64,000 bases of DNA. Origin: Flavilitoribacter nigricans DSM 23189 = NBRC 102662 (GTDB lineage: Bacteria; Bacteroidota; Bacteroidia; Chitinophagales; Saprospiraceae). Below the pieces are notes generated by a model. That model was not told the origin of the DNA. It saw nothing but the letters and a program-made list of their open reading frames with translations, and searched no databases. Positions 17,093-26,500 of the stretch are shown here, in pieces; within the stretch, counting starts at the first letter, position 1; every line of letters begins with the position of its first letter. Both the position numbers and the translations under genes were made by a program. Location: assembly GCF_002646595.1 (NCBI RefSeq), contig NZ_PDUD01000025.1:186001-250000 (forward strand). Direction: 5' to 3'.

Positions 17093-20000
17093 TTATTCCT
17101 CGTTCGGAGCGGTCGACATCAGTTCCTGGCCGGCATATTCGGAAGGGTTCTTACCGAATTGTTTCCGGAAACATTTCCGAAAATATTTCAGATCGTTGAA
17201 CCCGACCTGGTAGCTGATCTCGGAAATATTATACTGGGTGTTCCGGAGCAACTGGGCCGCCCGGCGCAACCGGATCGACCGAATGAAGGCATTGATGGAA
17301 ACATCGGTCGTCGACTTTATCCGGCGGTACAGACTGGACGGGCTCATCGCCATGGCCTGGGCCAGAAAATCTTTTCCGAGGTCCTCATTGGTCAGGTTGT
17401 CTTCTACGACCTGGATGGCTTTTTTCAGGAATTGCTCATCTTCGGAAGTGATCTCGATATCGGAGGGTTGCAGGGTCACCTTCCGGCTGAAATATTCCCG
17501 GAGCCGCAGTCGTGCGTCCAGCATGGCGGCAACCTGGGCCCGTAGTACGGTTGGTTGAAAGGGTTTGGTGACGTAAGCATCGGCTCCCGAATGGAAACCT
17601 TCCACTTTAAAGACATTGGAGGTACGGGCCGTCAGCAGGATCACCGGAATGAAGGAAGTCCGTTCGTCCTCTTTTATCTGTTTGCAAAAGTTAATGCCAT
17701 CCATTTCGGGCATCATCACGTCACTGATGATCAGATCCGGAGCATCATCCCGGGCCATTTGCAGGCCTATTTTACCATTTTCGGCTTCCAGTACCTGATA
17801 GTGATCACAAAAGATAGAACGGATGAAATCGCGGATCCGGGCATTGTCCTCTACCAATAGCAGGGTAGCCGGGGCGTGCACTTTTCCATTGGGTGGAGGG
17901 AGTAGCTGCTCTTCCTGAACTTGCGGTTCTGCAACTTCTTTTTCCGGAGGATAGTGACTCTGATCCTCAGAATTTTTAAAGTGCGGTAGGATCTGATCCG
18001 GACTCAGGTGGTGCGATCCGATCGGCAGGTACAGCGTAAATTCACTTCCCCGCTCCGGCTCGGCGCGTACCTCTACCTTGCCCTGGTGCAATTGCATAAT
18101 GCTTTCCACGAGCGACAATCCAATGCCCGTTCCGATCATCTTGGCGGAATCGGCATTGGCGATCTGATAGAAGCGGTTGAATATTTTTTCCACAAGGTCC
18201 GGCGACATACCGATCCCATTGTCTTTGATGCTGATCTCGCAACAGCCATCCGGAAAGGCCGAAGTTCCGACGATCCTCTCACAGGTACTCCGGCGGATAC
18301 TCATAGTGATCTGTTTTCCGGCAGGCGTAAATTTAAACGCATTGGAAAGCAAATTGCAGAGAACGATCTCCATTTTATCGCGGTCAAAGTACAAATGCAG
18401 GGCTTCGGGTTGGGCCTCAAAACGGAAATCGATAGATTTTTTATCTGCCATCGGTTGGAAAGAAAGGAAGACTTCCTGGGCAAATGCCACAAAATTGCCG
18501 GGAGCTGCCTTAAGTTCCATATTGCCGCTTTCGGCTTTGCGGAAATCCAGTAACTGATTGACCAAGGCCAGCAGGCGTTGGGTATGGTGATGGATATTCA
18601 CCAGGTAACTTTTGGATTTTCCCTGCAGGGAATCCTGCTCCAGCAATTCCTCTACCGGCCCGGTGATCAGGGTCAGCGGCGTGCGGAGTTCGTGGGTGAT
18701 ATTGGTGAAAAAACGGGTTTTCAGTTCGGCGACTTCAGCATCTTTATTGCGTTCGAGTCTTTCGAGTTCCAGCTTGCGCTTCAATTGATTCTGACGGTTG
18801 GTCACCTTGTGATAAAGGCCGAAAATGCCGATAATGACCAGGCCGTACAGTACGTAGGCCTGCCAGGTGGCCCAGAACGGCGGAAGCACCCGGATCTGCA
18901 AACGGGCTACCTGCCCGGGCCAGTACTGGTTGTTATTTGCGGCGTTGACTTCGAAAGTATACGTGCCCGGCTGGAGGTTGGTGTAGGTGACATTGCGCTG
19001 CCGACCGACATCATTCCAATCTTCTTCCAGGCCAAGCAGCCGGTAGCGATAAGTGTTTTTATGCGGCATCCGAAAATTGAGGGCCGTGAATTCCAGTGTG
19101 AAGACATTTTCCCGGTGGGAAAGGGTGATCTTTTCGGTTTCCTGGAGCGATCTTTCGAGGATTACCCGCTCGTTGAACGACTCGCCCACCCCGACATTGC
19201 GGTTGAATATTTTGAGGCCGGTAATAAATACGGGAGGGGGAACGGGATTATTGATGATGGAATCCGGGTGGAAATAATTGAGACCGTAGATACCCCCGAA
19301 AAACAGTTGTCCGCTTTCCGATCGGTGCACGGCTCCCTCGGAAAAAGAATTGCCCTGGAGACCGTCATTGACATCGTAGTTGTAAAAAACCTCTTCGTCC
19401 GGATTGAATTTGGAGATCCCTTTATTGGTACTGATCCAGAGATTGCCGTGATCATCCTCCAGAATACCGTGAATGTAATTGTTGGGCAAGCCGTTCTGTT
19501 CCTGAAAGGACCAGAAAACCCAGTCGTTCTGGGTGGGAATGGCCAGGTTGAGCCCGTTGGGCGTACCGATCCAGAGCCGCCCCCGGCGGTCCTCGTACAG
19601 GCAGATAATGATGTTGCTGCTGAGGGATTGCATATCTCCCGGTATCTTGGTGAAGACCCGGAATTGATCCTGCTCCGGCAGGTAGAGGTGCAAACCGGAA
19701 TAGGTGCCGACCCATAGCTGTTCATCGCGATCCTCGAGCATCGCACTGACCCGCCGACTTTGCAGCGCACCGTCCTTCTTTTCGTTCCGATAGTGGCGGA
19801 ATTCCGGTTGTTCGCCCGGTAGAATTCGGTTCAGGCCGGTTTGTTGGGTGCCGACCCACAGTGAACCGTCGGCCGTTTCCGCCAGGCTGCTGATCTTTCT
19901 GCCGTGGATCGATTGCCCCTGCGTGCTGAACGCTCTTTCCAGACGGTAACCGTTGTCATCTTCCCGGATCTGGTAGAGGCCGTGGTGGGTACCCGCCCAT

Positions 20001-21277
20001 AAGCGTCCGTCCCGACTTTCAAAGAGGGTTTTGCCACCGAGAATCCGGTTGCCAAAAGCGAGTTCCGGATCGGATTCCTGAAAGGCTACCGCTTTGAAAT
20101 TGCGTCCGTCATCGGAATAGGATAAAAAACCATTGCCCTTGGTGCCGACCCAAAGGGTGCCCTTGCGGTCTTCGAGTATGCTCCAGATCGGATTGGCGGA
20201 CGGGAAGTTTTCGTTGGTCCCTCCTTTGATCAATCCGAAACGGTTCCGGTTGTTATTGACCTTGCACAACCCACCGCCATTGGTGCCGATCCAGATAATG
20301 CCGGAACGGTCCTGAAAAATACAAAGGATCTCACTGTACAGTTTTTTAGCGTGCTGGTAGGGGCCGGTGGCCAGTTCCTGCCGGGTAAACTGGGTCGTTT
20401 CGGGATCAAACAGATACAGGCCTCCACCCCAGGTGCCGGTCCAGATGCGGTTGTGTTCATCCTGGAAAAGGGCGTAGGCGATATTCGCCCGCTGCCCGAT
20501 CCGGTCCTTCCGGGGATTTTTATACTGGTGAAACTGTTGGGTGGCAATATCGAAGCGGACGAGCCCGGCCTGCCAGGTACCGATCCAGATACACTTCCGT
20601 GCGGGGTCTTCGATGATTGTTTCGTAATCCCCCATATTACCGCGCTGAATGAAATGGTTCAGCTGCCGACCGAACTGATCAAACAGGTACAGCCCACGGT
20701 TACTGGCGATCCACATTTGTCCTTCCTCATCCCGCAGGATATCGCTGACCTGGGTATTGGGGAGTCGCAACGTAAAACTATCGGTTTGTGGATCGTAAAT
20801 ATTGAGTCCGTTGTACCAGGTGCCGAACCAGATGTTGCCGTTATCGCTCTCCGCGATGGAGATCACCCGGTTGTCACTGATGGTGTTGCTATCCCGGCTT
20901 TCGGTGTGGAAATGAGTAAAACGGGAATTCTGGGGATTGTAACAACTGATGCCTCCGGATTTGGTGCCGATCCAGATCTTGCCCTGACGGTCTTCAAATA
21001 AGGATTCGATGGAGTTGTTGATCAGGCTGTTGGGGTTGCCGGTCTCGTTTTTGAAGATCTCAAACTCGTATCCGTTATAGCGGTTCAGACCGCCGCGGGT
21101 GCCGATCCAGAGGAATCCGTGCTGGTCCTCGATGATGCAGGTCACTTCTCCCTGGGAAAGCCCGTTATCCGAAGTGAAATAGGAAATGTCGGAAAAGTTG
21201 TCCAGAGACTGAGCGGTAAGGACCGTCAGGGCCAACTGGATGCAGGCACATAAAAGTAGTGGGCGTAAATGCTTCAT
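17093..21277 (-). CDS. Hybrid two-component system regulator (HTCS) of the utilization locus
   Basis: 1394-residue one-protein sensor-regulator of the inner membrane. Signal peptide at 1-23. Fourteen or so propeller repeats of the type I-x-E-D-x-x-G-x-L-W-I-G-T at about 40-700. Y_Y_Y domain at about 720-800 (FTALNFRMPHKNTYRYRLLGLEEDWNDVG). One membrane span at about 806-826. Histidine kinase with phosphoacceptor H862 (NITHELRTPLTL), N box (NLLSNAFKFTP) and G boxes (DNGIGMS, GTGIGLSL). Receiver domain with D1186 (LIISDVMMPEMDG). C-terminal AraC helix-turn-helix (about 1310-1385). Such proteins bind an oligosaccharide in the periplasm and switch on the adjacent sus operon. All key catalytic residues are present. 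Confidence 0.97.
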   Translation of the reverse strand: MKHLRPLLLCACIQLALTVLTAQSLDNFSDISYFTSDNGLSQGEVTCIIEDQHGFLWIGTRGGLNRYNGYEFEIFKNETGNPNSLINNSIESLFEDRQGKIWIGTKSGGISCYNPQNSRFTHFHTESRDSNTISDNRVISIAESDNGNIWFGTWYNGLNIYDPQTDSFTLRLPNTQVSDILRDEEGQMWIASNRGLYLFDQFGRQLNHFIQRGNMGDYETIIEDPARKCIWIGTWQAGLVRFDIATQQFHQYKNPRKDRIGQRANIAYALFQDEHNRIWTGTWGGGLYLFDPETTQFTRQELATGPYQHAKKLYSEILCIFQDRSGIIWIGTNGGGLCKVNNNRNRFGLIKGGTNENFPSANPIWSILEDRKGTLWVGTKGNGFLSYSDDGRNFKAVAFQESDPELAFGNRILGGKTLFESRDGRLWAGTHHGLYQIREDDNGYRLERAFSTQGQSIHGRKISSLAETADGSLWVGTQQTGLNRILPGEQPEFRHYRNEKKDGALQSRRVSAMLEDRDEQLWVGTYSGLHLYLPEQDQFRVFTKIPGDMQSLSSNIIICLYEDRRGRLWIGTPNGLNLAIPTQNDWVFWSFQEQNGLPNNYIHGILEDDHGNLWISTNKGISKFNPDEEVFYNYDVNDGLQGNSFSEGAVHRSESGQLFFGGIYGLNYFHPDSIINNPVPPPVFITGLKIFNRNVGVGESFNERVILERSLQETEKITLSHRENVFTLEFTALNFRMPHKNTYRYRLLGLEEDWNDVGRQRNVTYTNLQPGTYTFEVNAANNNQYWPGQVARLQIRVLPPFWATWQAYVLYGLVIIGIFGLYHKVTNRQNQLKRKLELERLERNKDAEVAELKTRFFTNITHELRTPLTLITGPVEELLEQDSLQGKSKSYLVNIHHHTQRLLALVNQLLDFRKAESGNMELKAAPGNFVAFAQEVFLSFQPMADKKSIDFRFEAQPEALHLYFDRDKMEIVLCNLLSNAFKFTPAGKQITMSIRRSTCERIVGTSAFPDGCCEISIKDNGIGMSPDLVEKIFNRFYQIANADSAKMIGTGIGLSLVESIMQLHQGKVEVRAEPERGSEFTLYLPIGSHHLSPDQILPHFKNSEDQSHYPPEKEVAEPQVQEEQLLPPPNGKVHAPATLLLVEDNARIRDFIRSIFCDHYQVLEAENGKIGLQMARDDAPDLIISDVMMPEMDGINFCKQIKEDERTSFIPVILLTARTSNVFKVEGFHSGADAYVTKPFQPTVLRAQVAAMLDARLRLREYFSRKVTLQPSDIEITSEDEQFLKKAIQVVEDNLTNEDLGKDFLAQAMAMSPSSLYRRIKSTTDVSINAFIRSIRLRRAAQLLRNTQYNISEISYQVGFNDLKYFRKCFRKQFGKNPSEYAGQELMSTAPNEE

Positions 21278-21848
21278 AAACTGTTTGGCAATCGCAAATT
21301 TGCTCGCTTCAATTTTACGTCAGTATAAATCGCAAATGACCAGGCCGAAAGAACAGCGAGGCTGCTGATCAACTCTGGTGCTGTGTTTGTTCTACAGGGA
21401 TTTAGTGCGGGAGGAATGTAGAGTGTGTTTGGGAATTATTAATCGGTCTGCAAACGTCACTTTTTCGTTTATACTTCAGCTATTTTTCAGTCCGTACCTT
21501 CCAGGTATGCACTTCAAAATGAGCTTCGTCTAAACAAAAAATTGATTGTTTTCGCCACAAAGAAAAAATCCCAAACACACTCTAAAGAAGATAAGAACCG
21601 TCTGAATTGGTGATTTCACCCTCTAAATTGATCTATTACCCCCGCATTTTCCCGGGGGGCGGCGCTTATCTTGGAACTGTAAAATTGTTTCATTCAGGCC
21701 CTTCGGTCCCTTTGCCCGGTCTTTTACCAGCCATTCCGGAAATGGCCGAAAAATAAAAGCCTGGAGCAGGTTCCGGACGGTCCGGATCATTCCAAAAGAC
21801 TGGAATGGATCGTAACTATTAACTGAAATTACGAAAATATTTTGGATT
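21278..21848. promoter_or_regulatory. Divergent control region with a 16-base inverted repeat
   Basis: 571 bases between the HTCS gene (minus) and a sulfatase gene (plus), with no credible ORF. TAGAGTGTGTTTGGGA (21419-21434) recurs exactly in reverse complement at 21569-21584 (TCCCAAACACACTCTA), 134 bases apart. CAATTTTACGTCAGTATA (21310-21327) is the reverse complement of the head of the REP-like element at 60507. GCAAATTTGC at about 21296 is a perfect 10-base palindrome. The repeat pair is a candidate regulator-binding site. No clean promoter box was seen. Confidence 0.55.
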
Positions 21849-23261
21849 ATGACCAGAAAGCTACTTTCGATCTTCCTTCCTCTGATCTTCCTTTTACCGA
21901 TAAGCGCTGCGTCGCAGGAAGACCGGGCGCCGAATGTCATTATCATTCTTACAGATGACCAGGGATACGGGGATGTCGGATTCAACGGCTGTACGGATAT
22001 CCCAACTCCCAACATCGACCGGATCGCCCGCCGGGGCGTCCGTTTCACCAACGGATACGTATCCTATGCCGTCTGCGGACCGAGCCGGGCCGGACTGATC
22101 ACCGGCCGGTATCAGGATCGCTTCGGCTTTGGTCGCAATCCCATTCTGGCCCCGCAGGATCCGAATATGGGCCTGCCCCTCACGGAAGAAACCCTGGCAA
22201 CAGCGCTGGACCGGGCCGGGTACCACAGTATGGTGATCGGGAAATGGCACCTGGGCGCCCACGAAAGTCTGCATCCGCTGAAAAGGGGCTTCGATGAGTT
22301 TTACGGTTTTCTCAGTGGGGGGCATCGGTACTTTCCGGAAGAATGGACCTTACGGGACCTCACGGAGATCCAGGCGCAGTTCGACGGCTACCGCACCAAG
22401 CTGATGCGAAATTACGACCGGGTGGAAGAATCGGCCTACCTGACAGACGCTCTCTCCCGGGAAGCGGTGGAGTTCGTCGGGCGCAATCCGGACCAACCGT
22501 TTTTCCTGTACCTCGCCTATAATGCACCGCACGGACCGCTGCAGGCTACCGAAAAGTACCTTTCGCGTTTCGCGCATATTCAGAATGAAAAAAGACGCAC
22601 TTACGCGGCTATGGTCAGTGCGGTAGATGATGGGGTTGGCCGGCTGCTGGACCGTCTGGAAATGCTCGGCCTGGAAGATGATACCATCGTTTTTTTCCTG
22701 TCGGATAATGGTGGGCCGGAAAATGTAAACGGTTCGGACAACGGTCCCCTGAGAGGAAAAAAAGGAGATCTGCTGGAAGGTGGCATCCGGGTGCCGTTTG
22801 CCGTACAGTGGACGGGGCATATCCCCTCCGGTGTAGTTTACGAAAAACCGGTCATTTCTCTGGACATTTTTGCTACGGCTGTATCCCAGGCGAATGCTCC
22901 GCTCCGGGAAGACCATCCGATCGACGGTGTGGATCTGGTCCCCTTTCTGCAGCCCGGGAATGATGCGTTCCCGCACGATCAGTTGTACTGGCGGAAATTC
23001 GATGGAAAAAGCAATGCCCTGGTGGATCGCAGCGGATACAAGTATCTGGTGGAAGGGAAGGATACCAAGCCCGCCCTGTACGATCTGCACCAGGATATCG
23101 GCGAAAAGGACAACCTGGCCCGAAAGCAAAAGAAAAAAAGAAAATCACTGAAAAAGCAGTACGAAGCGTGGTCGGCCGAATTGATCGATCCGATCTTTAT
23201 GGGATTATCGCAACGGAAAGCCTACTACCAGCAAATGGGCCTGGTACGGCCGGGAGAATAA
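21849..23261 (+). CDS. Secreted sulfatase, formylglycine type
   Basis: 470-residue sulfatase with a signal peptide (MTRKLLSIFLPLIFLLPISAASQ). APNVIIILTDDQGYGDVGFNG carries the metal ligands D36 and D37. The catalytic motif is C76-G-P-S-R80 followed by AGLITGR. GKWHLGAHESLHPLKRGFDEFYGFLSGGH, FFLSDNGGPENVNGSDNGPLRGKK and the C-terminal PALYDLHQDIGEKDNLA complete the fold. It is transcribed away from the HTCS gene. Both the sequence of its active site (CGPSR against CTPSR) and its overall layout differ from the sulfatase at 10083, so a different sulfate position is likely. Confidence 0.95.
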   Translation: MTRKLLSIFLPLIFLLPISAASQEDRAPNVIIILTDDQGYGDVGFNGCTDIPTPNIDRIARRGVRFTNGYVSYAVCGPSRAGLITGRYQDRFGFGRNPILAPQDPNMGLPLTEETLATALDRAGYHSMVIGKWHLGAHESLHPLKRGFDEFYGFLSGGHRYFPEEWTLRDLTEIQAQFDGYRTKLMRNYDRVEESAYLTDALSREAVEFVGRNPDQPFFLYLAYNAPHGPLQATEKYLSRFAHIQNEKRRTYAAMVSAVDDGVGRLLDRLEMLGLEDDTIVFFLSDNGGPENVNGSDNGPLRGKKGDLLEGGIRVPFAVQWTGHIPSGVVYEKPVISLDIFATAVSQANAPLREDHPIDGVDLVPFLQPGNDAFPHDQLYWRKFDGKSNALVDRSGYKYLVEGKDTKPALYDLHQDIGEKDNLARKQKKKRKSLKKQYEAWSAELIDPIFMGLSQRKAYYQQMGLVRPGE

Positions 23262-23370
23262 GTTGCGGAAGTACACCGCTACCGAACGGAAAGATAAAAA
23301 GCGTCGCCCACTCGGCAGGAAATGGTAATTCCCCGCAGACCGGGCAACGACTTCATGCAGTTTTCCGAGA

Positions 23371-23505
23371 TGTACAGGACAAAACCAGACAACTTTGCGA
23401 AAGGAGCCGGATCCGATCGGGAAAACTCCCGCTTATAAAAGATCCCAGCCTATTCGCAGGGTACAGATGCCCCGCTCCCGGAGAGCGGCCGTTTTGTCCT
23501 GTACA
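23371..23505. repeat. Perfect 15-base inverted repeat in a convergent gap
   Basis: TGTACAGGACAAAAC (23371-23385) and GTTTTGTCCTGTACA (23491-23505) are exact reverse complements 105 bases apart. They lie in the 265-base gap between the sulfatase stop and the end of the minus-strand repeat protein. Between them are smaller stems such as CGGGAAAACTCCCG. It may be a bidirectional terminator or a palindromic element remnant. No ORF of quality is inside. Confidence 0.6.
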
Positions 23506-23526
23506 ACCGGCAGTTTGCTTATACGA

Positions 23527-26500
23527 TCAACGCAGGATCACCAACCGTTTATACAGGCGGGTGCCTCCCTGCTGCAGCCATAAGGTATAACTACCCCGCG
23601 CTAATTGCCGGGTATTCACCGATAGCCGGTTCTCACCGAGGTTTCCGCGGTACGTGCGTCCCCAGACAACTTCCCCGCGCAGGTCCACGATCTGCAGTTT
23701 GATCTCTTCCGTTTCCAGGGCATCAAAGCTGACGACGGTTTCTCCGGAAGCCGGATTCGGATAAACGTGCAGACTGATCAGCGATGGATGCGACGGCTTA
23801 TTGACCGGGCCAGAGGGTTTGTCGATCTCCAGTTCGCTATCCGGATCCAGCGAGCTTTCGGCGAGCGCATTGCTGCAACCGTCAAAGAACTCATTGATGC
23901 CGGCGGCGGCATCGGTCAACCGGCCGGCTAATCCGTTATTACTATCCAGAGCGCCGCTGAGATACGCATTGGCGTAAGCCAGCAGGTCACCTACCGTAAG
24001 GACATCGTCGGGCAGGTTGGCGGGAATTCCCGGAGCACAGGCACCGCCCAGTGCAAGTCCGGCGAGGTTAGCGCCGTTTTTCTCCATACTGTACCAGATA
24101 TTGAGCTGGAGCGCAATGACCTGAGTTGCCAGATTATTGCGGAGGCGACCGTTCCGGCTGATATCCGGAGCTCTGTAAGGTGCACAGTCACCCGCTTCTT
24201 CGGCAGTAGCGTCCCCTTCCGGGAGGATGCCGGGCTGGCCGCCACCGGGCAGCAGATCCACTACGCACTGCGGATCGGTGATGGTCAGTGAATTGCCCGC
24301 CTCGGGGTCACCGATCACTATCGGGCCGTTGATCTCCAACAAGGCACCGATGATCTCGAGGGTAGAGGCCTTGCCGTCTGCGTCGTTCCAGGGATATTTT
24401 CCGCCGGAATTGCCCCAGCCACCCTGGGTCAGGGAGCAGAATTCGCAACTGCCGGAATAGGTCACTTCACAGCTTGTACAATTTCCACAATCATCGCAGA
24501 CCTCAAAAACAAAAGTCCGGCTGAAGGATCCGGCTACGCATTCGCCGCTTCCGGTCTCTTCCAAAAAGGTAATGCTTACCGCTTCGGCACATTCATCCGC
24601 GTATATATCCTGCATCAGCGCGGTCACTTCTTCTACCGTCGGCAGGTCTGTATCGCAGGAGATACCGTCACTTCCGAGCGGACAGATGCCGCTGGGTGGT
24701 GTCGTATCACTGTAAGTAATGGTCTGATTGCAACTGGAACTGTTGCCGCAATCGTCGGTGGCGGTGTAGGTACGGACGATGGTCCCTGCACACTCATCGC
24801 CCACGATCGAGCTGGCGGTCACTTCCGGGGTGAGTGCCGTGCTGCAATTGTCGGAAACCAGTCCACCACTGAAATCACCCGCCGGTACACTGGCCAGACA
24901 GTCTACGGCCGCGGCTTCCGGACAGCTGATCTCCGGCGGAGTGCTATCGGAGATCGTGATGGTCTGTTCGCAGGTACTGGTATTGCCGCAACCGTCGGAG
25001 CAACTCCAGATCCGGCTAATTATGGTCGTACAGGCATCCACTTCGGTCACCGTATCGGTATAAGTCGGGGCACCTCCTTCGTTACAGCTATCGCTACAGC
25101 TGGCCGTACCGGTATCCGCCGGGTCGGTCGATGCACCGCATTCCAGATCAACATCCGGTGGACAGATCATCTCCGGTCCGGTCGTATCCACGATGGTAAT
25201 GATCTGGGAACAGGCATTGGTATTTCCGCAGGCATCGGCACACGTCCAGGTGCGGATGATCACGACGGCGCAGGGATCACTGTCATCAACGGAATCGCTA
25301 TAAGTCGCCGCGCCGCCTACGTTACAATTATCGCTGCAGGTTGCCATGCCGGTATTTTCCGGATCGGTCGATTCGCCGCATTCGATCGTCAGGCTGGGGG
25401 GGCAGGTGATCTGGGGCGAACCGGTATCCACGATGGTAATGATCTGTTCGCAGGTGCTGGTATTGCCACAGGCATCTGTGCAACTCCAGGTACGGGTGAT
25501 CACTACCGCACAGGGGTTACTATCGTCTACGATATCCGTAAAAGTGGGACCCGACCCCTCATTGCAACTATCGCTACAACTCGCCATGCCGGTATTTCCC
25601 GGATCGGTCGGAGTGCCGCACTGGATCGTGATATCCGCCGGACAGTCAATCGCCGGCGGGGTCGTATCGGTAATGGTAATGATCTGGTCACAGGTACTGG
25701 TATTGCCGCAGGCATCCGCACACGTCCAGGTACGGGTGATCACCACGGCGCAGGGATCGCTATCGTCTACACTATCCGTGAAGGAAGGACCAGTGCCATC
25801 GTTGCAATTATCGGAGCAGCTGGCCATACCGTTATCCGCCGGATCGGTCGATGCACCGCATTCGATCGTAATATCGTCCGGGCAGGTAAGTTCGGGCGCA
25901 ATATCGTCCAGGATGGTAACGGTCTGGACACACATGGCGCTATTCCCGCACTCATCGTTAGCGGTAAAAGTGCGGGTCAGACTGCCGCTACAGGCATTTC
26001 CCGTGAGTTGGCTTTCTACACAATCGACCATCACCGTGCTGCAATTATCCGAATAGGTCAGTTGACTGGGATCGCAAGCGGTAAGATCATCCAGACAGGT
26101 AATTGTTTCGTCGGCCGGACAGGTGATCATCGGTGGGGTTGCATCGTAGGCGATCCGGAAGGTCTGCACACAGGTGGTCGAAAGCGGATCCACTCCTCCG
26201 GGAATACATTCATTAGTTGCCCGGTAGGTCCGTTCTACGTAGGCTAGGCAATTTTCTTCGTCGACGAGGATCTCGCTGTCGCCGACCCACTCTATGGTGA
26301 CGAGACAATCATCGATCGGGTTATCCAGGCTTACCGCTTCGGTATCCGGATCGGGCAGTGCAGGGAAAGCACTGATATCCTGAATACAGCCTTCGAAAAG
26401 CTGATTGGCGGGGCAGGTGATCTCCGGTGCTTCGGTGCAGAAACATTCGGGTAACTCCACCGCCCAGGGGATCGTCTGTGCTCCTCCCTGCAGGTTGGAA

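Noticed and set aside
23168-23590. A 140-codon plus-strand frame overlapping the sulfatase end
   Set aside because: Overlaps the C-terminus of the sulfatase and the end of the repeat protein in other frames; no features of its own.
24930-25905. Regular 240-base repeats considered as a CRISPR-like or minisatellite array
   Set aside because: The units are in-frame coding repeats of a secreted protein; there are no short repeats with unique spacers.
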